Part shown: piece after piece, positions 39,075-48,382 of the stretch
How positions within the stretch are numbered: the first letter of the stretch is position 1
Layout of the letters: each line of letters begins with the position of its first letter
Source of the DNA: Acidobacteriota bacterium
GTDB taxonomy: Bacteria; Acidobacteriota; Vicinamibacteria; Vicinamibacterales; UBA2999
Length of the DNA stretch: 64,000 nt
Assembly: GCA_018000455.1 (NCBI GenBank)
Contig: JAGNJW010000003.1
Span: forward strand, 1-64,000
Direction: 5' to 3'
Position numbers and translations under genes: made by a program
The notes under the pieces: generated by a model
Told to the model about the DNA's origin: nothing
The model's database searches: none
Seen by the model: only the letters and a program-made list of their open reading frames with translations

Positions 39075-41567
39075 TCAGCGCGCGGGGGTTGACGACGGCA
39101 GCGCCGCGCGCAGCGTGCCGAGCAGCGTGGCAGCCGTGAACGGCTTGGCCAGGAACGCCGTCACCTGCGGCCCGGCCGTGCGCACGAGCGCTTCGTTGGC
39201 GGCGATACCGCTCACGGCGATGATCCGGACCGCGGAGTTCAGTGCCACCAGGTTCCGCACGAGGTCCTCACCGCCGAGGACCGGCATCATCATGTCGGTG
39301 ATGACGACGGCAATCTCCGACTGGTGCTGCTGGTAGCGCGCGAAGCCCTCGGCGCCGTCGGCCGCGAGGAGCACGTGGTAGCCCACCGACTCGAGCACCT
39401 GCCGGACGATCGCCAGGATCTCGGGCTCGTCGTCGATGACGAGGATCGTCTCCCCGTGGCCTCGCGGCGGCGGCGGCTCGGCGGTGGGCGGCGCGCTCGA
39501 CGGCGGGTGCGCGTGCGCCGGCAGGTAGACGCGGAAGCGTGTGCCGCGCCCGGGCTCGCTGGCGACGTGAATCTGGCCGCCATGGTTTCGTACGATCGTG
39601 AGCGATGTCGACAGGCCCAACCCCGTGCCTTTGCCCGCCGCCTTGGTCGTGAAGAACGGATCGAAAATCCGGTCGAGGACGTCCGGCGCGATGCCCAGGC
39701 CCGTGTCATCCACCTGCAGCACCACGTAGGTGCCCGCCGGCGCGTCGCGGAGCAGGGGCTCGCCCTCGGCCGGCAGTGTCACCGCATCGGCCGAGATCCC
39801 CAGGCGGCCGCCATCGGGCATGGCGTCGCGGGCGTTCACGCACAGGTTCACGAGCACCTGGTGGAACTGCGTGGCATCGCCGACGAGGGCCGGCACCGAG
39901 CGGGCGACGGTAGCGACGATCTCGATGTTCTTCGGTAAGGTGTCGCGCGCGATTCTCGCCACGTCGTCCACGAGCGGCTGTACGGCGACCTCGGCGCACC
40001 GTCCCCCCTGGCCGCGCGTGAACGACAGCACCCGGCCCACCATCTCAGCGCCGCGCTGAGCGCTGTCGCTGATCTGCTGCAGCAGCTCCCTGGTGTCGTC
40101 GTCGCTGGCGCGTTCGCGCAGGATCTCGCCGGCCAGCATGATCGGCGTGAGCACGTTGTTGAGGTCGTGGGCGATGCCGCCAGCCAGCGTGCCGATGCTC
40201 TCGAGACGCTGCGTCCGGTAGAACTGTTGCTCGAGCTGCCGTCGCTCGGTCACGTCGGTGTCGATGGTCAGGATGCTGAGGGGAGCGCCGCCGGCGTCGC
40301 GAACCAGCGTCCACCGGCTCTGCGTCACGACGCGGCGTCCGTCCTTGGCTACGGGTTGCAGCTCGCCCAGCCACGTCCCGGTGTCCTCGACGGCGGCAAA
40401 TGCCGCGTCGCTCGCCGCGCGGTTATCGCTGTAGAGCAGGTCGGCCACGCTGCGCCCCAACACCTCGGCGGCCGGCCAGCCGAACAACCGCTCGGCACTC
40501 CGGTTCCAGTAGGTGATGCGGTAGTCGACGTCGCTCACGAGGATGGCATCCTGCGCTTCGTCGAGCAATGACGCCTGCTCGACGAGCCGGCGGTTCACGC
40601 GTTGTTGACGGGTCAACAGCGCGACGCCGGCACTGCACACCAGTCCGATCGCCAGGCTGACGAGCGTGGCCACGAAATAGTAGGTGCCAGCCCGGCGGTT
40701 CGCCGGCGCCAGGGCGGCAGCCTCAGACGTGCCGACGGCGGCAATCACGGGATAGTCGGCGAGCTTGCGGTAGCTGAACACCCGCACATGCCCGTCGATG
40801 GCGCCGGGGCCGATGTAGTTGCCGACCTCGTGTCGGGCGGACTCCGTCATCAGCTGCGCCTGTGCGAGGTCCTCGCCGAAAGAAGTCGTGTCGCCGCGGC
40901 GGCGCGCCAGCGTGACGCCGTTCTCGAGCACCTGCGACATGACGTCCACCGGACCGAGCGCCGTCTTTTCGAACAGGGACGTGAAGTAGCTCGGCTCAAC
41001 GGAGATGACGACGATGCCGCCAAACGAGCCATCAGGCTTGTCGACGCGGCGGGTCAGTGTGATGACCCGCTTGCCGCTGATGCGGCCAAGCCCCGGCGCG
41101 CCCAGCATGAGCTCCCGGCTGTCGTTCTGCTGGTGCCCCAGGAACGCCGGCCGGTCTGCCGCATTGGACATCGCCGGGATGATCAAGTGGTCCAGTGTGT
41201 CGCCGCGGTCGTCGATGGCCGCGATGAGCGCGATGCCGGTGGTGTCGATCAATCCCGGGGCCACGAGTTCCGACAGCGGCACGCGCGGCGGCGCATGCTC
41301 GTACTGGTGACGCATCAGCAGCAGGAAGTGGTCGATGTTGCGAATCCGCTGGTTGGTCTGCACCTCGAGCGCCAGTACCAGATTGGCGTTCTTGCTGATC
41401 TCGCTGTCGAGCGCTTCCTTGCGCTCGGTGCGCACCCGTTCGAAGACCGTCAGCCAGATGCCGGCGATGAGCAGCGCCCCGAACACCGCCAGGGCGATGG
41501 CGCCGCCCGGCACGATTCGGGTGCGTCGGCGGGTGGCCCGTGAGGCGTGCGGAGGTTCAACGGTCAT
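39075..41567 (-). CDS. Hybrid sensor histidine kinase with periplasmic dCache-like and PAS domains
   Basis: From ATG 41567 the product is 830 residues (an in-frame ATG at 41639 would add 24). Two membrane helices (about 20-40 and 300-320) flank a dCache-like periplasmic domain. A PAS domain follows (about 345-450: LLDEAQDAILVSDVDYRITYWN, AERLFGW). The phosphoacceptor helix is IGTLAGGIAHDLNNVLTPI, and the HATPase has NLCVNARDAMPDGG, DDTGLGI and GTGLGLST. The C-terminal receiver has phosphoacceptor Asp in VITDMMMP and a Lys in FLAKPF. The pathway is multi-step phosphorelay-like. Its output partner is not visible; the nearby regulator fragment is broken. Confidence 0.9.
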   Translation of the reverse strand: MTVEPPHASRATRRRTRIVPGGAIALAVFGALLIAGIWLTVFERVRTERKEALDSEISKNANLVLALEVQTNQRIRNIDHFLLLMRHQYEHAPPRVPLSELVAPGLIDTTGIALIAAIDDRGDTLDHLIIPAMSNAADRPAFLGHQQNDSRELMLGAPGLGRISGKRVITLTRRVDKPDGSFGGIVVISVEPSYFTSLFEKTALGPVDVMSQVLENGVTLARRRGDTTSFGEDLAQAQLMTESARHEVGNYIGPGAIDGHVRVFSYRKLADYPVIAAVGTSEAAALAPANRRAGTYYFVATLVSLAIGLVCSAGVALLTRQQRVNRRLVEQASLLDEAQDAILVSDVDYRITYWNRSAERLFGWPAAEVLGRSVADLLYSDNRAASDAAFAAVEDTGTWLGELQPVAKDGRRVVTQSRWTLVRDAGGAPLSILTIDTDVTERRQLEQQFYRTQRLESIGTLAGGIAHDLNNVLTPIMLAGEILRERASDDDTRELLQQISDSAQRGAEMVGRVLSFTRGQGGRCAEVAVQPLVDDVARIARDTLPKNIEIVATVARSVPALVGDATQFHQVLVNLCVNARDAMPDGGRLGISADAVTLPAEGEPLLRDAPAGTYVVLQVDDTGLGIAPDVLDRIFDPFFTTKAAGKGTGLGLSTSLTIVRNHGGQIHVASEPGRGTRFRVYLPAHAHPPSSAPPTAEPPPPRGHGETILVIDDEPEILAIVRQVLESVGYHVLLAADGAEGFARYQQHQSEIAVVITDMMMPVLGGEDLVRNLVALNSAVRIIAVSGIAANEALVRTAGPQVTAFLAKPFTAATLLGTLRAALPSSTPAR

Positions 41568-41664
41568 CAAACGGTGTTCGCCGGGGGGCGGGCTGCCGAC
41601 TCCAGCCCGCAGACTAGCAGGATCGAGGCCCGTTCGCATCGCCGCTGACGCCCCTCGACCCCCA

Positions 41665-41670
41665 TATAAT
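41665..41670 (+). promoter_or_regulatory. Consensus -10 of the S1-domain gene
   Basis: A perfect TATAAT lies 29 bases before GTG 41700, with an SD (GGGAGGAG) in between. No -35 is obvious at 16-18 bp. It is the best -10 match noted in the window and suggests strong expression. Confidence 0.6.
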
Positions 41671-41699
41671 CGAGGCGTCCCTACCGGGAGGAGTCCGCA

Positions 41700-43133
41700 G
41701 TGAGCGAGCAGGAAGAAGATTTCGCCGCGTTGTTCGAGGCATCGGTCAAGACGGCGAAGCGGTTCGAGCGAGGTCAGATGGTCGAAGGCACCATCGTCGC
41801 GCTTGGCCCGAAAGTAGCGCTCGTCAACTTTGGCGGCAAGAGCGAAGCCGAGATCGACCTCATCGAGCTGAAGGACGACGACGGCGACGTGGAAGTGTCG
41901 GTGGGCGACCGTCTGCAGGCGATGGTGGTATCGACTGCCGGCCGCATCCAGCTTTCGCGCAAAGGCGTGCGCAACGCCGCCACCCAGCGGGAGCTCGAAG
42001 ATGCCTTCCAGGCTGGTCTGGCCGTGGAAGGCCGGGTCGAGAAGGCGGTGAAGGGCGGCTACGAGGTGCGCATCGCCCGCGAGCGCGCTTTTTGCCCGTT
42101 CTCACAGATCGACATCGTGCGCACGACCGACCCCGCCGTCCACGAGGGCAAGACCTACGCCTTCCGCATCATCGAGTACAAGGACGGCGGCAAGAACGTC
42201 GTCGTCTCCAGACGCCAGCAGCTCGAGGAGGAGCAGCGGGCAAGTGCCGACGCCGTGCGCGCCTCGATCGTGGCCGGCGCCGTGCTGCCCGGTCGCGTGA
42301 CCTCGGTGCTCGATTTCGGCGCGTTCGTGGACCTGGGCGGCGGCATCCAGGGCTTGCTGCACGTCTCGGAGATGGGCTGGTCGCGGGTGTCGGCCAACGA
42401 GGTGACCGCACCGGGCGACCAGATCACGGTGAAGGTGCTGCGGGTGGACGAGGCCACCGGCAAGATCGCCCTGGGCCTCAAGCAACTGCAGAACGACCCA
42501 TGGGTGCAGGTGGCCGAAGGCTACGCCGTCGGGCAGGTGCGCAGCGGGAAGGTGACAAGGGTGGCCGAGTTCGGCGCCTTCGTCGAGCTCGAGCCGGGTA
42601 TCGAAGGGCTGGCGCACGCCTCCACATTCGCGCCCACGGGCCGGGCCGGCGGCTGGACCAAGTCCGTGGCGCCCGGTACCACCGGCGCCTTCGAGATCCT
42701 GAGCATCGACGTGCCGCAGAAGCGCATCGGCATTGCCATGGTCGAGGAAGGGTCGTCGCGCGCGGCCGGCGCTATCTCGACGCAGAGCGGCATCGTGCCA
42801 GGCGCGATCGTCACGGGCAAGGTCGACAAGCACGAGAAGTTCGGCGTGTTCGTCTTCCTCGCCCCCGGAAAGACCGGACTCATCCCGTTTGCAGAAACCG
42901 GCGTCGATCGCGACGAGGACCTGCTCAAGGCGTTTCCGCCAGGTGGCGACGTGGAGGTGGTGGTACTCGAGGTCGATCCGGCCGGCCGCCGCATCCGCCT
43001 CAGCAGGAAGGCCGTTGCCGAGCAGCGCGAGCGGGCCGAACTGCGCGAGTACGCCGAGCGTGCGGACGCCACACCATCCGCCTCGCTCGGCTCACTGGCC
43101 GACAAGCTGCGCGGCGCCCTGGGTGGACGCTGA
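41700..43133 (+). CDS. S1 RNA-binding-domain protein (ribosomal protein S1-like)
   Basis: The 477-residue protein starts at GTG after GGGAGGAG. Five S1-type OB folds can be marked at about 22-88, 106-172, 195-262, 278-345 and 368-437. The third (PGRVTSVLDFGAFVDLGGGIQGLLHVSEM) is the most canonical. Bacterial S1 usually has four to six such domains. Here the fourth and fifth are more divergent, and a few chromosomes carry a second S1-like protein, so I do not assign rpsA. It should bind mRNA in translation or RNA metabolism. Confidence 0.88.
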   Translation: MSEQEEDFAALFEASVKTAKRFERGQMVEGTIVALGPKVALVNFGGKSEAEIDLIELKDDDGDVEVSVGDRLQAMVVSTAGRIQLSRKGVRNAATQRELEDAFQAGLAVEGRVEKAVKGGYEVRIARERAFCPFSQIDIVRTTDPAVHEGKTYAFRIIEYKDGGKNVVVSRRQQLEEEQRASADAVRASIVAGAVLPGRVTSVLDFGAFVDLGGGIQGLLHVSEMGWSRVSANEVTAPGDQITVKVLRVDEATGKIALGLKQLQNDPWVQVAEGYAVGQVRSGKVTRVAEFGAFVELEPGIEGLAHASTFAPTGRAGGWTKSVAPGTTGAFEILSIDVPQKRIGIAMVEEGSSRAAGAISTQSGIVPGAIVTGKVDKHEKFGVFVFLAPGKTGLIPFAETGVDRDEDLLKAFPPGGDVEVVVLEVDPAGRRIRLSRKAVAEQRERAELREYAERADATPSASLGSLADKLRGALGGR

Positions 43134-43151
43134 GCGCCGGTTGAGCGGCGG

Positions 43152-43805
43152 CTACTTCGTGCTGCCGACCGCCAGACCCACGGTGGCTACCGTCGTGTCC
43201 CACGCGACCTGAAGCGTGGCGCTCGTCGCGGTGACGTTGACGAAGCTGAGCGTGAGCTGGTCGACCGACGTGTCGGTCTGACGCACGGTCATCGGCGCCC
43301 GCAGCACGTCGAACTTGCTGTCGTAGTTGTAGGCGCCGAACAGCTTCACTTTCTCGTTCGGGTCGTACTTCTCCTGCCGCACTTGCGTGTTGAGCACCAA
43401 CGTCCAGGCGCCGGGCTTCAGATCCGCGAACACGTTGTAGACGCCGGGCGGCACGGTGGTCGTGCCAATGCGCAGTGGCGCCTCGGTCGTGAGGACCGTC
43501 GTGTCGTTGGCGCCGACGCGCCAGATCGTGGCGTCGCCATTGACGAACGTTCCGTAGTCGGCGCCGCTGCCGAAGATGTTGGTGCGCCCGCGCAGCAGCG
43601 GACGGCTGTAGTCGACGACGATCCACTTGCCGTCGACGTAGCGCTGACCGCCGGTCGAGGTCTTCTCCCAGCGGCCACCGAGCTGCACGGCCGACTGCCC
43701 GAGGGGGGAAGCCGGCAGCTTCACGGCGGGAACCGTCTGCGCGAACGACGCGGCGCCGAGCGCGCTCACGAGGGCAATAGCGGGGATCAATCGGGCAACG
43801 CGCAT
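43152..43805 (-). CDS. Exported DUF2911 protein
   Basis: ATG 43805 follows AAAGGAG. The 217-residue product has a signal peptide (about 1-22). The DUF2911 pattern follows: VDYSRPLLRGRTNIFG, GTFVNGDATIWRVGANDTTVL, PPGVYNVFADLKPGAWTLVLN and a C-terminal beta-rich part. The family is common in Bacteroidetes and Acidobacteria, with unknown function. TACAAT at 43830-43835 on this strand is a good -10. It converges with the S1-like gene. Confidence 0.88.
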   Translation of the reverse strand: MRVARLIPAIALVSALGAASFAQTVPAVKLPASPLGQSAVQLGGRWEKTSTGGQRYVDGKWIVVDYSRPLLRGRTNIFGSGADYGTFVNGDATIWRVGANDTTVLTTEAPLRIGTTTVPPGVYNVFADLKPGAWTLVLNTQVRQEKYDPNEKVKLFGAYNYDSKFDVLRAPMTVRQTDTSVDQLTLSFVNVTATSATLQVAWDTTVATVGLAVGSTK

Positions 43806-43893
43806 GGCAGGCTCCTTTGGCAACGTCCGATTGTAGCGCTGCCGGGCTACCGACGTGTGAAGGTCGCCCGGCGTCTGCGTGCGCGCTCCGGTC

Positions 43894-44337
43894 TTACGCC
43901 TCGACCGACTTCTTCATGTCGCCGAGGTCCTTCGTGAGCGCCTCCTTGACCTTGCCGGCGATGGCCCAGCTCACCGGTGAGAGCAGGCCCGGTGGCATGC
44001 CATGGTTCTCGAGCGCGAACGTGATGCCAACGGCCGTGCCCTCGCCGTCGGGCGCAAACGTGAACACCGTGTCGATCTTCGCGCCGCCCTTGTGGTGCGT
44101 GATGGTGTAACCGCGGTCCTTCTCGAACGCCGTCACCTCCATCTCCGCGTCGTCGAGCCGCCCCATCACCTCGCGGGTCTCGCGCCACCGCGTGCCGCGG
44201 CAGAATTCCCCGGTCGTGAGGAGTTCGACGCCCTTGATTCCCGACACACGCCCGGCGTTGTGCTCGATGTCGATGAAGGCCGCAAACACCTGATCCACCG
44301 GCGCTTCCAGCTTGTTGGTTACCGTGACTGCCGTCAT
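43894..44337 (-). CDS. SRPBCC/polyketide-cyclase-like protein
   Basis: The 147-residue protein has the START-like fold pattern: VTNKLEAPVDQVFAAFIDIEH at the start, GTRWRETREVMG in the middle and the long C-terminal helix VKEALTKDLGDMKKSVE. Such proteins bind small hydrophobic ligands. GAGAGG precedes ATG 44337. There is no signal peptide. Function is not determined. Confidence 0.85.
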   Translation of the reverse strand: MTAVTVTNKLEAPVDQVFAAFIDIEHNAGRVSGIKGVELLTTGEFCRGTRWRETREVMGRLDDAEMEVTAFEKDRGYTITHHKGGAKIDTVFTFAPDGEGTAVGITFALENHGMPPGLLSPVSWAIAGKVKEALTKDLGDMKKSVEA

Positions 44338-44506
44338 CGCTTACCTCTCAGGGGCCAGGTTCGGCCCGGAAATCACGCCTCCGCGCGACTCACTCACGCG
44401 TGGCACACCCATTCGCTGGGGAGGAATGCAAAGCGGGTGCCTCGCGCGATCCGGCGGTGAGGCCCGGTTTAGCTGGCGAATGTGAAGGCCCCGCGCCGAA
44501 CCGCTA

Positions 44507-44535
44507 GAGGATCCCCCGTCGGGCGGGGAATCCTC
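44507..44535 (-). terminator. GC-rich hairpin downstream of the binding-protein gene
   Basis: GAGGATCCCCCG (44507-44518) pairs with CGGGGAATCCTC (44524-44535) with one mismatch. It lies about 40 bases past the stop of the minus-strand gene ending at 44577 and could form its 3' end. No U-run is seen. Confidence 0.45.
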
Positions 44536-44576
44536 GCGTCAGGTCGCGCGCTCGAGCTGACCACCGCGACCGACCA

Positions 44577-45410
44577 CTAGCGGGCGATGGTCAGGCCGTC
44601 GGCCTTGTGCTCGGCGATGAGGCGGGCGAGGAGGCCCGAGGTCCGGATGTCGCGCGCGAACGCCGTCAGGTAGGCGGCCGCCGCCGTCCGTTCCTTGCGC
44701 ACCCCGATCGACTGCTGCACGGCGGTGAAGCGTCCCGGCAGAAGGCGGGTGCCGGGCAGGCGCTGCACGTCCTCCCGCAGGCGGGGCGTAAGCCCGGCGA
44801 GCGCGTCGTAGTCGCCGCCCGCGAAGAGGGCCGCGGCGCCCGCGATGCCGTCGGCCTCGACGATCGTGGCCCGCCGGATCGTGCGCTCCAGGAACAGCGT
44901 GTAGGCGGCCCGTGCGGTCGAGACGATCCGCACGCTCTCGTGGTCCACGTCGGCGATCGACCGGATCGTCGAGTGCTCCGGCACGAGATACGTCGCCTCG
45001 ATCTCGACGTAGGCTGGCGTGAAGGTGATGAGGTCGGCTCGGGCCGGCTCGGCGCCGATGAACGCCACGTCCCAGGCCTGGCTCTTGGCGCCGTCGGCGG
45101 CGAGGCCGGCATTGTCGTAGCCCACGAACTCGACGACCGCGCCGGCCCGTCGTGCCAGCTCCCGCGCCAGGTCGGGAGCGACGCCTGTGTGCTCTGGTGT
45201 GCGGGTCGATACCAACAGGAAGTTGCTGTAGTTGAGCGCCGCGCGCAGGCGGCCGTTCGGGGCCAGCTCGGCCTTGAGAGCATCCGGCATGGAGGTCATG
45301 GTTTGCGTTGCCGCCGGCGCCCCGTGTACGGCCGGCCGCCAGGCGACAGCCAACACGGCCACGCTCGCCACGAGCAACCAGGGCGGAATTCGTGTCGTCG
45401 ATGAGGGCAT
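44577..45410 (-). CDS. Periplasmic solute-binding protein (SBP family 3)
   Basis: The start is ATG 45410. The 277-residue protein has a signal peptide (WLLVASVAVLAVAWRPAVHG). The family 3 binding domain shows LRAALNYSNFLLV, GVAPDLARELARRAGAVVEFV, AWDVAFIGAEPARADLITFTPAYVEIEATYLV and QSIGVRKER. Such proteins deliver amino acids to ABC importers, but no permease or ATPase is adjacent. It follows a flavoprotein gene by 38 bases, so the two may be one unit. It could be a stand-alone sensor or scavenger protein. Confidence 0.82.
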   Translation of the reverse strand: MPSSTTRIPPWLLVASVAVLAVAWRPAVHGAPAATQTMTSMPDALKAELAPNGRLRAALNYSNFLLVSTRTPEHTGVAPDLARELARRAGAVVEFVGYDNAGLAADGAKSQAWDVAFIGAEPARADLITFTPAYVEIEATYLVPEHSTIRSIADVDHESVRIVSTARAAYTLFLERTIRRATIVEADGIAGAAALFAGGDYDALAGLTPRLREDVQRLPGTRLLPGRFTAVQQSIGVRKERTAAAAYLTAFARDIRTSGLLARLIAEHKADGLTIAR

Positions 45411-45448
45411 GGGCGCATCAGCAGGGGGCGAGTCGATGATACCGCCAG

Positions 45449-46522
45449 CTACTTCTCGCGCGGCGGGTGCAGACCGGCGCTCGGCGATTCGTAGGCGCCC
45501 GTGCGTATGCGGCGCGTCATGGTCGCGAGGCTGAGCGCCGCGTGCTCGATCTGTGTGAACAGGTCGGTGTCGGCGTCGAGATCCTCGTGACTCGTCGCAT
45601 ACGGCTTGTACCAGCCGATCCAGGTGTCGAGCGCCGCCGCCGGGCCCGCCTGCATCATGCCGATGTCGGTCAGCCAGTCGACCAGCATGCGGCGCAGGTT
45701 CTCGGGACCGGCCGCATCGCCGTGCGCCACCACGGCGAAGGCGCGTCCGGCCAGGTGCTTGGGGTAAGGCCAGCCGGCCAGTTCCAGCGCTTTGGCGCGG
45801 GCCGGATCCTTGCCGCCGGTCGTGGTCGGATCGGGATTGCCGCCATCGGCGCACACCAGCCGGTCGATCATCAGCTTGAGGCTGGCCGGCGCTTGATACC
45901 AGTGCACCGGACACAGCAGGAAGACGCCGTGCGCCGCCACCCAGCGCGGGTAGATGTCGGCCATCCAGTCGTTCGTCTGTCCGAGCGCGTGGTTCGGATA
46001 GCACGAGCACGGCCAGTGACAGAGAGGCTGCGCCGTCGACACGCACGCCTTGCACGGGTAGATCACCTTGAGCGGCTCGTCGGCCAGCGCCGAGACGTCC
46101 AGCACGTCGACTTCGTGGCCGGGCAGGGCGGAAATCGTCGCCCGTGCGCGTTCGACGAGCCGGTGGGTCTTGGAGATCTCGCCTGGGCAGGTGTGCTGAC
46201 TGCGCGTCGAGCCGTTCACGATGAGGATACGCGTGGGTGCGTCGGCGCCCTCGTGTCGCACCTGAGCCGCCTCGATCGCGGCCCGCGTGGCGAGCCACTC
46301 GATCGAGAGCTTCTGCGCCGGATCGGCGAAGCCCGGGCCGGCCGGCGTCGTGCGCGGCGACTTGCGGTAGGCGTGGTAGCCGTCCCACGCCTTCTCGAAG
46401 ACCTGTTCGAGCTCCGGCGCTACGTCGGCGAAGACCGGATCGTAGAAGCGCGCCATGAAGCGCTCGCGGAACTGCGCCTTGGTCAACGGCGCCCACTCGG
46501 CATCGCGTCGCACATCGGTCAT
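45449..46522 (-). CDS. NAD(P)H-dependent FMN reductase-like flavoprotein with Cys-rich insert
   Basis: The 357-residue protein has an N-terminal 95-residue extension. A flavodoxin-like domain follows with an FMN phosphate loop (ILIVNGSTRSQHTCPGE), FLLCPVHWYQAPASLKLMIDRL and VVAHGDAAGPENLRRMLVDWL. An insert rich in cysteine (YPCKACVSTAQPLCHWPCSC, about 154-173) suggests a metal or iron-sulfur site, as in iron-sulfur flavoproteins. It is cytosolic. The electron donor and acceptor are unknown. The pairing with a solute-binding protein is unusual. Confidence 0.85.
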   Translation of the reverse strand: MTDVRRDAEWAPLTKAQFRERFMARFYDPVFADVAPELEQVFEKAWDGYHAYRKSPRTTPAGPGFADPAQKLSIEWLATRAAIEAAQVRHEGADAPTRILIVNGSTRSQHTCPGEISKTHRLVERARATISALPGHEVDVLDVSALADEPLKVIYPCKACVSTAQPLCHWPCSCYPNHALGQTNDWMADIYPRWVAAHGVFLLCPVHWYQAPASLKLMIDRLVCADGGNPDPTTTGGKDPARAKALELAGWPYPKHLAGRAFAVVAHGDAAGPENLRRMLVDWLTDIGMMQAGPAAALDTWIGWYKPYATSHEDLDADTDLFTQIEHAALSLATMTRRIRTGAYESPSAGLHPPREK

Positions 46523-46716
46523 GGTGTGACCCTCACGCTGCCAGGTGTATCACGCCGGCGCGGCCGCTACCGCACGGTTCGGAAGAACGCCCGCACGTCG
46601 TCGACGAGCAGCTCTCCTCATCGTGTGCGCCGGCCTCATCATCCTGCGCCGCCCGCGGCCCGATCCTTGCGCCCGCCGAGGGCGTCGAGGCCGATGTAGC
46701 ATGTGACACCCGAACG

Positions 46717-47676
46717 ATGACCGTGACGCCCCCGCCCACTTCGGTGCGCGCCGCCGTAGTGCAGGCCGCCGCCATTCCCTTCGACAGCGACGCGTGCGTC
46801 GAGAAGGCCGTCGAACTCATCGGCCGGGCCGCGGCTACCGGCGCCCGGGTGGTCGTCTTTCCCGAAGCCTTCATCGGCGGCTACCCCAAGGGTCTCAACT
46901 ACGGACTCGTCATCGGTGCGCGCGATGCGGCCGGCCGCGAGGAGTTCCGTCGTCATCTCGACAGCGCCATCACGGTACCGGGGCCGCACACCGAGCGGCT
47001 CGGCCAGGCCGCCGCGGCCTGTGGCTGCCACGTCGTGATGGGCGTCATCGAGCGCGAGGGCGGCACCTGCTACTGCACGGTTGTCTTCTTCGGCCCCGAC
47101 GGGGCGCTGCTCGGCAAGCATCGCAAGCTGATGCCGACGGCGCTCGAGCGCATGATCTGGGGCTTCGGCGACGGCTCGACCTTGACGGCCATCGACAGTG
47201 CGTACGGCCGGATCGGCGCCGTCATCTGTTGGGAGAACTACATGCCCATGTTGCGCATGGCGATGTACGCAAAGCAGGTGGCGCTCTACTGCGCGCCGAC
47301 CGCCGACGATCGCGAGACCTGGCTGCCGTCGATGCGCCACATCGCGCTCGAAGGCCGCTGCTTCGTGCTCACCGCCTGCCAGGTGCTGCGCAAGGACGCC
47401 TTTCCTGCCGATGTGCGCGTGTCGCTCGGCGACACGCCCGACGCTCTGCTGATGCGCGGCGGCAGCGCCATCATCAGCCCGCTCGGCGTCGTGCTGGCCG
47501 GCCCACACTTCGGCGACGAGACGATTCTCACGGCCGATCTCGACCTGCACGACATCGGACGCGGCAAGTTCGACTTCGATGCCGTGGGACACTACGCCCG
47601 GCCCGATGTCTTCCAGCTCACCGTCAACGAAGCGCCCGCGGCACCTGTGACGGTGAAGGTCGAGCCACCGCAGTAG
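46717..47676 (+). CDS. Nitrilase-family carbon-nitrogen hydrolase
   Basis: The 319-residue protein has the complete catalytic set: Glu50 in FPEAFIGGYP, Lys137 in GKHRKLMPTALER and Cys171 in VICWENYMP. The context (GGYPKGL, ERMIWGFGDG) matches true nitrilases that convert nitriles to acids, rather than amidases. It is cytosolic. A -10-like TAGCAT (46697-46702) lies 14 bases before ATG. The 194-base gap upstream includes a short minus-strand peptide frame (LLVDDVRAFFRTVR) that may be a gene remnant; I do not list it separately. Confidence 0.92.
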   Translation: MTVTPPPTSVRAAVVQAAAIPFDSDACVEKAVELIGRAAATGARVVVFPEAFIGGYPKGLNYGLVIGARDAAGREEFRRHLDSAITVPGPHTERLGQAAAACGCHVVMGVIEREGGTCYCTVVFFGPDGALLGKHRKLMPTALERMIWGFGDGSTLTAIDSAYGRIGAVICWENYMPMLRMAMYAKQVALYCAPTADDRETWLPSMRHIALEGRCFVLTACQVLRKDAFPADVRVSLGDTPDALLMRGGSAIISPLGVVLAGPHFGDETILTADLDLHDIGRGKFDFDAVGHYARPDVFQLTVNEAPAAPVTVKVEPPQ

Positions 47677-47692
47677 GCGAATCGGACCAGCG

Positions 47693-48349
47693 GTGCACGA
47701 AAGTCATCTCCGGCCGTGGCGTCTGGCCGCGCTCGCGGCCCTCGTCGCGGCCGCCGCTCTCGTCGTCGAGTCTGACGCACTCCACGGCCGCCTGGCCGAC
47801 CTTGTCGCCTGGGCCGAGGGGCTCGTCGCCCGCGCCCCGGTCGCCGGCATGGCCGTGTTCGTGGTGCTGTCGGCCTTCTCGGCGGTGTTCGCCTTCTTCT
47901 CGAGCAGTGTGCTCTCGCCGGTGGCCGTGGCGGCGTGGGGCACGCCCGGTGCCTTCGGCCTGCTGTGGCTCGGCTGGCTGCTCGGCGGCGCATTGACCTA
48001 CGGCGTCGGCCGCTTCATCGGCCGGTCGGCGGCAGGGCTGTTCGTGGACCAGCAGACCCTTGCCGCGTGGGAGTCGCGCTTCAGCAGCCGCGCGCATGTG
48101 GCGCATGTGCTGCTCTTTCAGATGGCGATGCCGTCGGAGGTCCTCGGCTACGTCCTCGGCCTGGTGCGCTATTCGTTCCGCACCTACATCGCCGTGCTCG
48201 CCGTCACCGAGATTCCCTACGCGCTGGCCGTCGTCTATCTTGGCGAGTCGTTCCTGGCCGGCAACGCCGAAGCGTTCCTGCTCGTGGGCGCGGCGGTGGT
48301 CGCAACCAGCGCCGGCCTCTACTGGCTGGTGCGCCGCGCGGCCGCGTGA
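47693..48349 (+). CDS. VTT-domain membrane protein (DedA/TMEM64-like)
   Basis: The 218-residue protein starts at GTG 47693, 16 bases after the nitrilase stop, so probably in its operon. Five or six membrane helices are seen. The central block ALTYGVGRFIGRSAAG and FSSRAHVAHVLLFQMAMPSEVLGYVLGLV matches the VTT (SNARE-associated) domain. Such proteins include DedA and scramblase-like proteins. It acts in the inner membrane; the transported lipid is unknown. Confidence 0.82.
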   Translation: MHESHLRPWRLAALAALVAAAALVVESDALHGRLADLVAWAEGLVARAPVAGMAVFVVLSAFSAVFAFFSSSVLSPVAVAAWGTPGAFGLLWLGWLLGGALTYGVGRFIGRSAAGLFVDQQTLAAWESRFSSRAHVAHVLLFQMAMPSEVLGYVLGLVRYSFRTYIAVLAVTEIPYALAVVYLGESFLAGNAEAFLLVGAAVVATSAGLYWLVRRAAA

Positions 48350-48370
48350 CGGCCCCAGGGCGAACCTGCG

Positions 48371-48376
48371 TATCAT
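48371..48376 (+). promoter_or_regulatory. -10-like hexamer, possibly leaderless
   Basis: TATCAT ends exactly 6 nt before ATG 48383, with no Shine-Dalgarno sequence. The spacing equals that at 1693, 53141 and 56610. Confidence 0.45.
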
Positions 48377-48382
48377 GCGGAC

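Noticed and set aside
38095-39336. One long receptor frame reading to 39336
   Set aside because: After about 38691 the frame is a meaningless Arg-rich shadow, while another frame encodes the response-regulator tail.
41700-43133. Assignment as rpsA
   Set aside because: It has S1 domains, but two are divergent and I cannot exclude a second S1 gene elsewhere.
44577-46496. A single 639-codon frame as one fused protein
   Set aside because: Only its last 277 codons look like a protein, the solute-binding domain. The first part is a shadow of the flavoprotein gene.
46523-46716. A gene remnant in the gap before the nitrilase
   Set aside because: The short peptide LLVDDVRAFFRTVR has only about 16 codons between stops, too little to support.
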